DNA from: Desulfosporosinus sp049943955 | Lineage (GTDB): Bacteria > Bacillota > Desulfitobacteriia > Desulfitobacteriales > Desulfitobacteriaceae | Direction: 5' to 3' | Length of the DNA stretch: 64,000 nucleotides | NCBI RefSeq assembly: GCF_049943955.1 | Contig: NZ_JBNFTW010000001.1 | Span: 434,001 to 498,000, forward strand | Part shown: positions 50,233-59,414 of the stretch, one piece after another | How positions within the stretch are numbered: the first letter of the stretch is position 1 | How the letters are laid out: each line of letters starts with the position of its first letter | Translations under genes and position numbers: made by a program | Notes under the pieces: model-generated | Database searches by the model: none | Told to the model about the DNA's origin: nothing | What the model saw: the letters and a program-made list of their open reading frames with translations, nothing else

Positions 50233-50721
50233 TTGGTAGTGGCGCAGGAAAAGATAATGTATCAAGAGCCTATAGACTTAAGATCTGACGGACAAAGCCA
50301 ACGAATTGTAAAAAAGAGAAAAAGGTCGTCTCATCATGGGAGAAGTATTTTGATGCTGGCCTTCGTAGTTGGATTGACTGGAGCAGTCGGAGCGGAAACG
50401 ATTCAACTCACGGTTGTTAAAGGTGCACAAATCAGAGCTTTACAAAAGGATATTTCTACGCTTAAGGAGCAGAAAGATCTTCTCCAGTTAGAGGCTGATA
50501 AATTGCGTTCGGTGAGTCGGATTGAAAGCGTTGCGCTGTCTATGGGCATGGAAAAGCCAGCGGGAACAGTGTATATGGCAGGTACTATTTCTGCAGTCAA
50601 AAATCAAACGGGGAATACGCCGCCCAAAGCTACCAACACACAAACTGCTGAGGCTAAACCTACACCACTGCATCAATTTTCAAAGCTATTTACGAGTTTC
50701 TTTGCTTCCACACAACGTTAA
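50233..50721 (+). CDS. ftsL: Cell division protein FtsL-like
   Basis: A 162-residue bitopic protein. A short basic cytoplasmic tail (KKRKRSSHHGRS near residue 30) precedes one membrane helix (about 38-55), a leucine-zipper-like coiled coil (about 60-98) and a Thr/Pro-rich C-terminus. FtsL has little sequence conservation; topology and the place between rsmH and the penicillin-binding protein gene support the call. The start is TTG after AAAAGGAGGAGG. FtsL forms a complex with DivIB/FtsQ and DivIC/FtsB at the septum. Confidence 0.8.
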   Translation: MVVAQEKIMYQEPIDLRSDGQSQRIVKKRKRSSHHGRSILMLAFVVGLTGAVGAETIQLTVVKGAQIRALQKDISTLKEQKDLLQLEADKLRSVSRIESVALSMGMEKPAGTVYMAGTISAVKNQTGNTPPKATNTQTAEAKPTPLHQFSKLFTSFFASTQR

Positions 50722-50776
50722 GAAGAAGGGCGCTTTGGGTACGCAGGAACCCCCGGAAAGGTAGGGGTGAGGACAC

Positions 50777-52831
50777 GTGAGTCCTTTAGTTGTCATGCGT
50801 AAACGAATCGCTTTTCTTTTTTTCTGTGTCTGTGCCTTTTTAGTTGTCCTAATCATTCGTTTGGGTTTTGTACAGCTAAGTCAAGGGGCTGATTTGCGTA
50901 AGAAAGCAGATGATTCACATTATCGGGGGGTTCCGGTAGCTCCTAAACGAGGAAATATTGAGGACCGGAATGGGAATGTTTTAGCCATGAGCATCAGCAG
51001 TGAGACAGTTTACGCAATTCCTGCCGAGGTAAGACAGTCAGGCAAAGCAAAGGAAACAGCCCTAACTTTGTCTAAACTCTTAGGAAAATCTGAAGCAGAG
51101 ATAGAAACGCGAATTACTAAGCGTTCAGCTTTAGAATATATCCAAAAGCAGGTTAAGCCTGAAGTTGCGGCCCAAATTAGAGCGCTAGCGCTCCCTGGAA
51201 TAGGGACTACTGAGGACAGTCAACGGTATTATCCCCAAGGAACCTTAGCTTGTCATATTATCGGATTTGCTGGGATTGACAATCAGGGGCTTGAAGGAAT
51301 AGAGTTAACCAGGGATTCGGAGCTGAAAGGGGTTCCGGGGAGTATACTCCAGGAATTCGGAGCCAATGGCATCCCGCTGCCTCAAGCTGAGCATCAGTAT
51401 TTGGCGCCTAAGCAGGGGAATACAGTGCGTTTAACCATTGACGCCAATATCCAGGCCTTTGCTGAACGGGAATTGAAGAAATTAATGGCCGGTCAAGGTA
51501 CTAATATGAACGGACAATCTCCGAAAAGCGCCTCGATTTTAGTAATGGATCCTAATACCGGAGAATTGCTTGCTTTGGCTTCTGCTCCTGGATTTGACCC
51601 CAATCATTATCAGGATGCTGATCCCAGCGCGAGAAGAAATATTGCCGTTCAAAATGGTTATGAACCGGGATCAACTTTTAAGATCATTACCTTGGCTGCA
51701 GCCTTACAGGAAAAGAAAATTAAACCAACGGAACATTTTTTTGACAAGGGCGCTTATACAGTTTTAGGTAAGAACGTGCGCTGCTGGAAAGCCGGAGGGC
51801 ATGGTGATCAATCGTTTGTGCAGGTCGCGGAGAATTCCTGCAATCCCGGTTTTATCGAAATGGGACAGCGCTTGGGAATGGATACGTTTTATAAATACTT
51901 GCGCGAATTCGGATTTGGACAAAAAACAGGAATTGAGATGTCCGGAGAGGCTCGGGGCATTTTAGCAAATAAGAAAAAAGCAACAGCTTTAGATTTGGCA
52001 ACCATGTCCATTGGGCAGACGAACAATGTCACACCTATTCAGCTTTTGACGGGAGTTTCTGCTGTGGCCAACGGCGGAACGCTATTGAAGCCACAGTTGG
52101 TGAAAGATATTGTCGGACCAAGCGGACGAGTCGTTACACCTTTCAAGAAGGAAGAGGTCCGCCGCGTGATCAGTGAAGATACTTCCAAATTGGAACGGGA
52201 AATTTTAGAGTCTGTTGTTACGAATGGGACGGGACGACGGTCTTTTCTTCCCGGATACCGGGTGGCGGGAAAGACAGGAACGGCTCAAAAAGTCGTCAAT
52301 GGAGCCTATATCCAAGGAGAATACATTGCGTCCTTTGTGGGCTTTGCTCCGGCAGATAAGCCACGCTTGGCTATCCTGGCGGTAATTGATGGAGTGCCCT
52401 TTTTTGGAGGGGCTGTTGCTGCGCCGGTGGTTCAAAGTGTTATGCTTGACTCTTTGAAATATTTGGGAGTAAAGCCGGACTTCCAAGCGCCTTTGACACC
52501 AGGAAAACCGATGCCCGGTGTGGAGTTTCCGCCGCTGAAGAAAGCCGCAACGGTTCCTTCTGTCTTGGGAATGACCGTAGCTGAGGCTGAAAAAGCGTTA
52601 AGTGGAGCTGGTTTTAAAGTTCAAACAGAGGGTCAGGGTGAGACGGTTCTTGATCAGATTCCTCATGGAGATACTCAAGTTGAGGAGGGGTCAAATGTAC
52701 TTCTCTATCTTGGCAAGGACGCGGCTGCGCCCACACTTGCTCATTGGTGGGAGGATGACGACGAAGATGTCGAAGCGATTAATAGTTTGGCTGGGCGTAT
52801 CCCTATTTCGGCGAGCCCTTTGGGACAATAA
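50777..52831 (+). CDS. spoVD: Class B penicillin-binding protein, SpoVD/FtsI type
   Basis: A 684-residue protein. After a short cytoplasmic tail and one membrane anchor (about residues 10-30) comes the dimerisation domain (RGNIEDRNGNVLAMS), then the transpeptidase domain with catalytic serine in EPGSTFKIIT (near residue 297), the SCN motif in AENSCNPG (near 352) and KTGTAQ (near 496). A single PASTA domain (about 590-650) and an acidic C-terminal tail follow. One PASTA domain is typical of SpoVD, whereas Pbp2B has two. It cross-links septal or spore-cortex peptidoglycan. Only one such gene is in this cluster, so it may also serve cell division. Confidence 0.9.
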   Translation: MSPLVVMRKRIAFLFFCVCAFLVVLIIRLGFVQLSQGADLRKKADDSHYRGVPVAPKRGNIEDRNGNVLAMSISSETVYAIPAEVRQSGKAKETALTLSKLLGKSEAEIETRITKRSALEYIQKQVKPEVAAQIRALALPGIGTTEDSQRYYPQGTLACHIIGFAGIDNQGLEGIELTRDSELKGVPGSILQEFGANGIPLPQAEHQYLAPKQGNTVRLTIDANIQAFAERELKKLMAGQGTNMNGQSPKSASILVMDPNTGELLALASAPGFDPNHYQDADPSARRNIAVQNGYEPGSTFKIITLAAALQEKKIKPTEHFFDKGAYTVLGKNVRCWKAGGHGDQSFVQVAENSCNPGFIEMGQRLGMDTFYKYLREFGFGQKTGIEMSGEARGILANKKKATALDLATMSIGQTNNVTPIQLLTGVSAVANGGTLLKPQLVKDIVGPSGRVVTPFKKEEVRRVISEDTSKLEREILESVVTNGTGRRSFLPGYRVAGKTGTAQKVVNGAYIQGEYIASFVGFAPADKPRLAILAVIDGVPFFGGAVAAPVVQSVMLDSLKYLGVKPDFQAPLTPGKPMPGVEFPPLKKAATVPSVLGMTVAEAEKALSGAGFKVQTEGQGETVLDQIPHGDTQVEEGSNVLLYLGKDAAAPTLAHWWEDDDEDVEAINSLAGRIPISASPLGQ

Positions 52832-52905
52832 TGAGAAAGTCAGGTCTGCTGTTTGTATTAATTGTCTATACTAATTAAAAAAAGAGTATGAAGGGATGAT
52901 GAGGT

Positions 52906-54384
52906 ATGCCAGCGATGGCAAAATCACTGTCTGAAATAATGTATGACGTTGAAGTTCAGGATTCATCGGGGGATACTGAAGTTTTAATTAAAGGAATAGC
53001 CATGGATTCCCGCCGTGTGAAAGAAGGAGACCTTTATGCCTGTGTTCCCGGCTTTAAAGTGGATGGACATGATTTTGCGGCAGCTGCTGTTAAATCGGGA
53101 GCTGCAGCCTTGCTTGTTGAACGTTTTTTGCCCCTCGACGTTCCGCAGGTCAAAGTTGCGAGTGTTCGTCAAGCTATGGGACCAATTGCAGCCGTTATTT
53201 ATGGTCGTCCCAGTGAGCGTTTGGAATTAATCGGTGTGACGGGAACCAACGGAAAGACAACAATAACGTATCTCATCGAAAAAATTGCCTCGCATCAGAG
53301 GCAAAAAGTCGGTATTATAGGCACCTTGGGTGCTCGTATTGGTGGGCGGGAAATTCCGGGGGAAAGAACCACACCGGAAGCAGTAGAGGTTCAGCAGCTC
53401 TTAGGAGAAATGGTCTCTGAAGGGGTAAGTGTGGCCGTCATGGAAGTTTCTTCCCATGCCTTGGATTTAGGACGGGTAGCCGGATGTGAATTTGATGTGG
53501 GTATTTTCACCAATCTAACACAAGATCACTTGGACTATCATAAAACTATGGAAGAATATCTAAATGCCAAATCTAAATTGTTTGTCAATCTTAGGGGTGA
53601 AAAACAACCAAAATTTAGTATCCTTAATGGAGATGATCCGGCATTTTTGAAATTAGTTGAGGTATCGAGCGCTCGGGTGGTAACTTATGGAATTCATAAT
53701 CATGAGGCAGACTTTCGGGCCGGGAAGGTGCGAGTTACTGCTGACGGCGTGCGTTTTCAGGTTCGTTTTAAGGAGAAGATTCAGGACATCACCTACGCTA
53801 CACCTGGTTTTTTTAGCGTCTATAACGCCCTGGCGGCTTTTGCCTGGGGAGTGGAGCGAGGCTATGATCCTAAAGACGTGGCTGAGGCTCTGGCAGAAAT
53901 CCCCGGCGTTCCGGGGCGTTTTGAAAGTGTTCGTTGTGGGCAGCCTTTTCAGGTGATTGTTGATTATGCCCATACACCTGATGGCTTGGAAAATGTTGTC
54001 CGTACAGCTCGGGATTTTACTCAAGGAAAGCTGATTACGGTCTTCGGTTGCGGAGGGGACCGAGATCGGGGAAAACGGCCTCTAATGGGGAAGGTTGCCT
54101 CCCAAGGGAGTGATTTCTTGATTGTGACGTCGGATAATCCTCGAACTGAAGATCCACAGCTGATTATTCAGGAAATACTTCAAGGCCTCTCAACTATAGA
54201 TTACCTGGCATTGCCTGATCGCAGAGAAGCCATTGAAAAAGCATGCCATATGGCAAAAACGGGAGATACGGTTTTAATCGCTGGCAAGGGTCATGAAACC
54301 TATCAAATTTTTGGAACAGAGGTTCATCCCTTTGACGATCGTGAAGTCGCCCGGGAATCCTTAAGGGGGCTGGGATATGCTTAA
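52906..54384 (+). CDS. murE: UDP-MurNAc-tripeptide ligase MurE
   Basis: A 492-residue Mur ligase with the ATP loop GVTGTNGKTTITYLIEK near residue 111, SSHALDLGRV near 185, FTNLTQDHLDYH near 205, DYAHTPDGLENV near 350 and the C-terminal DNPRTEDP motif near 410. The DNPR motif marks enzymes that add meso-diaminopimelate. Start ATG at 52906, or 52915. Its end overlaps murF by eight bases. Confidence 0.96.
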   Translation: MPAMAKSLSEIMYDVEVQDSSGDTEVLIKGIAMDSRRVKEGDLYACVPGFKVDGHDFAAAAVKSGAAALLVERFLPLDVPQVKVASVRQAMGPIAAVIYGRPSERLELIGVTGTNGKTTITYLIEKIASHQRQKVGIIGTLGARIGGREIPGERTTPEAVEVQQLLGEMVSEGVSVAVMEVSSHALDLGRVAGCEFDVGIFTNLTQDHLDYHKTMEEYLNAKSKLFVNLRGEKQPKFSILNGDDPAFLKLVEVSSARVVTYGIHNHEADFRAGKVRVTADGVRFQVRFKEKIQDITYATPGFFSVYNALAAFAWGVERGYDPKDVAEALAEIPGVPGRFESVRCGQPFQVIVDYAHTPDGLENVVRTARDFTQGKLITVFGCGGDRDRGKRPLMGKVASQGSDFLIVTSDNPRTEDPQLIIQEILQGLSTIDYLALPDRREAIEKACHMAKTGDTVLIAGKGHETYQIFGTEVHPFDDREVARESLRGLGYA

Positions 54385-55810
54385 ATGGACGGCTGAGAAA
54401 ACAGCTCAAATCACCAACGGGTCTTTATATGGAGATCCGAAGATTGAAGTAAGAGGATGTATCCTTGATAGTCGTCTGGCACAGGGCGGAGAGATGTTCT
54501 TTGCTCTTCCCGGCGAACGAGTCGACGGACATGAGTATATTGACGCTGCTTGGGAAAAAGGGGCGGCTTTGGTTATTGCGGAAGAGGGATACTTTAAGAA
54601 ACGAGGACAGATTCCATGGGCCCCTGAGGGGAAAGCGCTCCTTTTGGTTAATTCCGGGCAGGAAGCTCTTCAGGAGCTGGCCCGTTTTTGGCGCATCGGA
54701 CTTGGAGCGAAGGTTGTTGCGGTCACGGGAAGTAATGGAAAAACCACAACCAAAGATATGATTGCCGCAGTTCTGGCTCAGCGTTTTCATGTCTATCGCA
54801 GTAAAGAAAATCATAACAATGAGTTAGGCCTTCCTTTGACGATTCTAAATACTCCTCCGGAGACGGAGATCTTAATTTTAGAAATGGGGATGCGGGGGCT
54901 GGGTGAAATTAAGGCCTTGTGTGACATTGGTAAGCCTGACATCGGAGTGATTACGAATATCGGCACAACTCATTTGGAATTGCTTTTGACTCAGGAACGG
55001 ATTGCGCAAGCGAAGTGGGAACTTATTGACGCTCTTCCCCTTGAAGGTGTCGCAATTTTGAATGCTGAAGATGAACAATCTGTTCGGAAGGCAAGTTCCG
55101 ACTCCCATGTGAAATTATTCTATGGCCTTAGTGAGGGATTAATCTCTCCCGATATCCGAGGTTCACAGCTTGCTCCCAAGGGAGCTCTGGGGACGGAATT
55201 TCAAGTGAATTACGGCGAGCAGAAAGAAGATGCATTTCTGCCTTTGCCGGGCAAGCATAATGTATTAGATGCTCTGGCAGCCCTTGCCGTCGGGACAGTC
55301 TTTAATGTTTCTTTAGCTGAAGGGTGCAAAGGTCTGCGCGAACTGGAACTGTCCAAAATGCGCTTGGAGCTGCGGCCCGGAATCACTGAAACGACGCTGA
55401 TTAGTGATGTCTATAATGCTAATCCTGTCTCTATGCAAGCTTCTTTAAGAATTCTCAGGGAAAGGGCAATGGGAAATAAAACGATTGCCATTTTGGGCGA
55501 AATGTACGAGTTGGGTTCCTCCGCCGTATCGGGACACCGTGAGGTTGGCCAAACTGTTGCCGAACTTGAAATCAGTGCTTTGCTTACGGTGGGGAAATTA
55601 GCTCAGGATATAGCTTATGGAGCGCGAATGGCCGGGTACCCTACAAATCAGATTTACATGTTGGAAACTCGTGAAGAGGCTGTCAGCAAAGCCCGCGATC
55701 TCCTGACAGATTGCGGTCCCGGAACCTGGGTGCTCATAAAGGGTTCGCGGGGAATGAGAATGGAAGAGATCACTTCACAACTCGAAAGATCAGAGAAAAG
55801 GATGGAATAG
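54377..55810 (+). CDS. murF: UDP-MurNAc-pentapeptide synthetase MurF
   Basis: A 477-residue Mur ligase. The ATP loop is VAVTGSNGKTTTKDMI near residue 115, followed by HNNELGLPLTIL (near 141), ITNIGTTHLELL (near 195) and DVYNANPVSM (near 340), all of which are typical of MurF. It adds D-Ala-D-Ala to the tripeptide. ATG at 54377 overlaps the murE stop, which implies coupling. mraY follows three bases after its stop. Confidence 0.96.
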   Translation: MLKWTAEKTAQITNGSLYGDPKIEVRGCILDSRLAQGGEMFFALPGERVDGHEYIDAAWEKGAALVIAEEGYFKKRGQIPWAPEGKALLLVNSGQEALQELARFWRIGLGAKVVAVTGSNGKTTTKDMIAAVLAQRFHVYRSKENHNNELGLPLTILNTPPETEILILEMGMRGLGEIKALCDIGKPDIGVITNIGTTHLELLLTQERIAQAKWELIDALPLEGVAILNAEDEQSVRKASSDSHVKLFYGLSEGLISPDIRGSQLAPKGALGTEFQVNYGEQKEDAFLPLPGKHNVLDALAALAVGTVFNVSLAEGCKGLRELELSKMRLELRPGITETTLISDVYNANPVSMQASLRILRERAMGNKTIAILGEMYELGSSAVSGHREVGQTVAELEISALLTVGKLAQDIAYGARMAGYPTNQIYMLETREEAVSKARDLLTDCGPGTWVLIKGSRGMRMEEITSQLERSEKRME

Positions 55811-55813
55811 CGC

Positions 55814-56815
55814 ATGTCTGAGCGTTTGGTCATGGCTGGAGGGTTAGCCCTAATAATCACATTAGTTTTAGGTCCCTTTTTAATCCCTATTTTGAGGATA
55901 CTAAAATTCGGTCAAACGGTACGAGATGATGGTCCCAAACGACATTTACAAAAGACTGGGACACCGACTATGGGAGGCATCATTTTTCTCGTGGGGATTA
56001 TTGCCAGTTCGTTATTTTGTGCAGAACAACCTACCTCCCTGGAAATGGTGACTCTTGTCGGAACCACGCTGGGTTTTGGACTCATCGGGTTTATTGATGA
56101 TTTTATTAAGGTCGTTATGCATCGTTCTTTGGGACTTCGAGCCTATCAAAAACTTATTGGCCAGTTTGCCTTGGCCTTTGTGCTTATGTGGATATCGGTT
56201 CATTGGTTAGGCAGAGGGACTGATGTCTCCATTCCTTTTACTTCAGTGCATCTTGAATTGAGTTGGTTTTACTATATTGTAACTTCTCTAGTCATTGTGG
56301 TTATGACCAACGCAGTAAATCTTACCGATGGTTTGGACGGTTTAGCCGCCGGAAGTACAATGATTGCCGGAATGGGCTATATTGTGATCGCCCTGATGGC
56401 AGCTATTCAGGGAGTGGCGGTTTTAGCTCATGAGACGGACATGGCCGTTTTCGCCGCTGCTTTGGCCGGCGGGTGTTTAGGCTTTTTGCGCTTTAATGCT
56501 CACCCTGCCCGCGTGTTTATGGGCGATACCGGATCTCTTGCTTTGGGCGGGGCTTTAGCTTGCCTGGCAGTTCTTACTAAAAGCGAATTTGTTTTTATCA
56601 TTGTTGGTGGGTTATATGCCGTGGAAGCACTCTCCGTTATTATTCAAGTTGCTTCGTTTCAGACTACCGGGAAAAGGGTTTTTCGTATGAGCCCTCTCCA
56701 TCATCACTTTGAACTTGGAGGTTGGAGCGAGTGGAAGGTGGTTCTGGTTTTCTGGACGGTGGCTTTAGCATGTACGATTCTAGGAATTGTTGCCTACATG
56801 CCAACCCTAAGCTAA
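55814..56815 (+). CDS. mraY: Phospho-MurNAc-pentapeptide translocase MraY
   Basis: A 333-residue protein with ten hydrophobic segments. Signatures are GPKRHLQKTGTPTMGGII near residue 38, GFIDDFIKV near 95 with the conserved DD, NAVNLTDGLDGLAAG near 160, and MGDTGSLALGG near 237 with MSPLHHHFELGGW (HHH motif) near 295. MraY makes lipid I by moving phospho-MurNAc-pentapeptide onto undecaprenyl phosphate. A REP-like palindrome follows before murD. Confidence 0.97.
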   Translation: MSERLVMAGGLALIITLVLGPFLIPILRILKFGQTVRDDGPKRHLQKTGTPTMGGIIFLVGIIASSLFCAEQPTSLEMVTLVGTTLGFGLIGFIDDFIKVVMHRSLGLRAYQKLIGQFALAFVLMWISVHWLGRGTDVSIPFTSVHLELSWFYYIVTSLVIVVMTNAVNLTDGLDGLAAGSTMIAGMGYIVIALMAAIQGVAVLAHETDMAVFAAALAGGCLGFLRFNAHPARVFMGDTGSLALGGALACLAVLTKSEFVFIIVGGLYAVEALSVIIQVASFQTTGKRVFRMSPLHHHFELGGWSEWKVVLVFWTVALACTILGIVAYMPTLS

Positions 56816-56831
56816 AAGCCGAGCGTGTCGG

Positions 56832-56905
56832 GGGGACGGTCCTTTTAACACGCTTTACAAAAAAATGTGTTAAAAGGACCGTCCCCGTAACATAATTTGA
56901 CAATG
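56832..56905. repeat. REP-like palindromic repeat, copy 2
   Basis: A perfect 20-bp inverted repeat: left arm 56832-56851 starts GGGGACGGTCC, right arm 56867-56886 ends GGACCGTCCCC, with a 15-base loop. It is followed ten bases later by TTGACAATG (56897-56905), as in copy 1 at 28331. It lies between mraY and murD and ends inside the murD ribosome-site region. Confidence 0.8.
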
Positions 56906-56917
56906 GAGGATACTAAA

Positions 56918-58288
56918 GTGAACTGGATAAAGAAACGTGTTTTGGTGATCGGGGCAGGCCTTAGCGGTCAGGCTGCTGTGCGTAAGCTCCAGAAATTGGG
57001 AACGGAAGTTTTCTTGACTGATGGCAAGCCTTTAGAACAACTTGAAGGCGTCGAACGCTTGAATCTTGATGATAAACATTTGCTGACGGGTTTGGTACCG
57101 GAGTATCGAGACATTAAGCCGGATCTTTTGGTATTGTCACCGGGAGTATCGCCCAAACTTTCCCTGGTTCAGGACGCTTTGAGCCAGAAGGCAGAGATTT
57201 GGAGTGAGGTTGAACTGGCGATGTTTGATTGTCCTGCTCTTAGTGTCGGTGTTACAGGGACTAATGGCAAAACGACAACGACGTCCTTAATCGGAGAATT
57301 AGCCAAACGGACAGGCAGGCCAACTATTGTTGCGGGCAATATCGGAGTCGCTCTGAGCGGACAAGTTGAAGGATTGAATGAAAAGGGAATCGTTGTTGCA
57401 GAGTTATCAAGTTTTCAATTAGAGTTTATACGTAAACTTCGTGTTCATATTGCAATATTATTAAACCTCACGCCTGATCATCTGGATCGACATGGTTCGA
57501 TAGAAAATTATTTGGCAGCAAAAGCTCGAATATTTGAGAATCAGAGGGAAACTGATTTAGCCATTTTAAATTGGGATGATCCCTATGTTCGTAAGTTGGG
57601 AGCGACATTAAAGGGCCAGGTTCTTTATTTCAGCCCCACATCATTGCTGGAAAATGGGATTAGCCTCCATCAAGACAACATCGTTTACGCTCAAAACGGT
57701 ACAATCATTCCCATTATTTCACGCCGGAAGCTGCAATTACGCGGCGCGCACAATTTGGAAAATGTCATGGCAGCAGCAGCAGCGGCTAGGGCTTTGGGGC
57801 TTTCTTGGACTGAGATTGCCGAAGGACTTGCGGAATTCCCGGGGGTAGAGCACAGAGAGGAAATTGTCGGGACCTTTGACGATATTCTTTTCGTGAACGA
57901 TTCCAAGGGAACCAACACGGATGCGGCTGCCAAAGCTTTGTTGGCTTTTGAAGAACCTTTAGTCCTAATTGCTGGGGGCAAAAATAAAGGGCTCGATTTT
58001 CATGATTTTATGAAAATCGTTAAAGAGAGGGTTAAAAGTCTGGTTTTGTTGGGAATGGCGGCGGATGAGATGGAACAGGCGGCAAACGATGAAGGCGTTG
58101 AGAGAATTATTCGGGCTTCGAGTTTTGCTGACGGTGTTGAGAAAGCAATTGCTGAGGCAAGACCTGGTGATGTTGTTCTCCTGTCTCCTGCTTGTACAAG
58201 TTGGGATATGTTTAAAAGTTATGAAGAAAGAGGGGAATTGTTTAAGGAGTTAGTGCGTAGGCATTATAGGGAACCCATTGAACAATAA
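56918..58288 (+). CDS. murD: UDP-MurNAc-L-Ala-D-Glu ligase MurD
   Basis: About 456 residues. The N-terminal Rossmann motif is VLVIGAGLSGQAAV, the ATP loop is GVTGTNGKTTTTSLIGE near residue 112, followed by LSSFQLE (near 161), LNLTPDHLDRHG (near 180) and FVNDSKGTNTDA (near 320). The GTG at 56918 is chosen because GGAGG lies at 56905-56909; the frame from 56897 begins inside the repeat. It is separated from mraY by the palindromic repeat. Confidence 0.96.
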   Translation: MNWIKKRVLVIGAGLSGQAAVRKLQKLGTEVFLTDGKPLEQLEGVERLNLDDKHLLTGLVPEYRDIKPDLLVLSPGVSPKLSLVQDALSQKAEIWSEVELAMFDCPALSVGVTGTNGKTTTTSLIGELAKRTGRPTIVAGNIGVALSGQVEGLNEKGIVVAELSSFQLEFIRKLRVHIAILLNLTPDHLDRHGSIENYLAAKARIFENQRETDLAILNWDDPYVRKLGATLKGQVLYFSPTSLLENGISLHQDNIVYAQNGTIIPIISRRKLQLRGAHNLENVMAAAAAARALGLSWTEIAEGLAEFPGVEHREEIVGTFDDILFVNDSKGTNTDAAAKALLAFEEPLVLIAGGKNKGLDFHDFMKIVKERVKSLVLLGMAADEMEQAANDEGVERIIRASSFADGVEKAIAEARPGDVVLLSPACTSWDMFKSYEERGELFKELVRRHYREPIEQ

Positions 58289-58302
58289 AGGGGGAACTCT
58301 AT

Positions 58303-59397
58303 GTGCGAAGGTATCACCGACCGGATTTGGTTTTGTTGGGCGCGATTATTGCCTTGCTGGGGATAGGTTTTATTATGGTCTATAGCTCGAGCGCAGTGCG
58401 AGGATACATTCAGTTTGACGATCCCTATCATTTTCTCAAGGCTGAATCAATTTGGGTGTCCTTGGGACTCTTGGCTATGTTTGTGAGTTACAGGGTTGAT
58501 TTACAAATGCTGCGCCGATTTGCGAAACCAGCCCTATACATTGCTATTGTCCTGTTAGTGGCAGTCAAAGTGCCTGGACTTGGTCGGCGAGTAAATGGTG
58601 CCGATCGTTGGATCGGCCTTGGTCCTTTATCTATACAACCTTCCGAAGTAATCAAACTTTCCATGGTTTTGGTGATGGCGCATCTTCTGGCCTTAAATCC
58701 TCATAAGATTCAATCCTTTCGCAAAGGTGTTTTGCCTGTTCTTGGTCTGATGGGGTTAATTGCAGGGCTAATTATGCTCCAGCCGGACCTTGGAACAACC
58801 TTAGTAATTGCAGCGACTACTTTTTTTATGCTGATTGCTGCTGGAGCAAAAACTTCACATATTTTGGGATTAGGCGGAAGCGGATTAGGTTTGGTCGTAG
58901 CGGCAATTGCCGCTGCACCCTACAGAATGCGGCGGATTTTTGCCTTTCTCGATCCCTGGGCAGATCCTCTCGGCAACGGATATCAAACGATTCAGGCCTT
59001 GTTAGCCTTAGGTCCGGGAGGGTTATTTGGTTTGGGATTAGGGCAAAGCCGGCAAAAGTTTCTCTATTTGCCTGAGAATCATACGGATTTTATTTTTGCT
59101 ATGATCGGAGAGGAACTTGGTTTCGTTGGAGCTACCTTAGTTGTCATGCTGTTTTTTCTATTCGCTTGGAGAGGATTTCGAGTGGCCATGAGATCAGAAG
59201 ATGTTTTTTCCGGTCTGTTGGCAGTTGGTCTAACAGCTATGATATCCATTCAAGCCATGATTAATATGGGGGTTGTAAGCGGTGTATTGCCTGTAACAGG
59301 GATAACGCTGCCCTTTATCAGTTATGGAGGAACCTCCTTGGTTTTTACAATGCTGGGTGTCGGAGTCTTGCTTCGGATTTCCCGGGAAATTAGGTAA
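58303..59397 (+). CDS. SEDS-family peptidoglycan polymerase FtsW/SpoVE
   Basis: A 364-residue protein with ten membrane helices. Landmarks are YSSSAVRGY near residue 27, NGADRWIGLGPLSIQPSEVIK near 98-118, LQPDLGTTLVI near 158, and ALGPGGLFGLGLGQSRQK with LPENHTDFIFAMIGEELGF near 245-275. The C-terminal PFISYGGTSLV is conserved. SEDS proteins polymerise glycan strands with a class B PBP. In Bacillus the gene at this position is spoVE; whether it acts in division, sporulation or both cannot be read here. The start is GTG after AAAGGGGGAA. Confidence 0.95.
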   Translation: MRRYHRPDLVLLGAIIALLGIGFIMVYSSSAVRGYIQFDDPYHFLKAESIWVSLGLLAMFVSYRVDLQMLRRFAKPALYIAIVLLVAVKVPGLGRRVNGADRWIGLGPLSIQPSEVIKLSMVLVMAHLLALNPHKIQSFRKGVLPVLGLMGLIAGLIMLQPDLGTTLVIAATTFFMLIAAGAKTSHILGLGGSGLGLVVAAIAAAPYRMRRIFAFLDPWADPLGNGYQTIQALLALGPGGLFGLGLGQSRQKFLYLPENHTDFIFAMIGEELGFVGATLVVMLFFLFAWRGFRVAMRSEDVFSGLLAVGLTAMISIQAMINMGVVSGVLPVTGITLPFISYGGTSLVFTMLGVGVLLRISREIR

Positions 59398-59414
59398 GGA
59401 AGGGGTATAGATCG

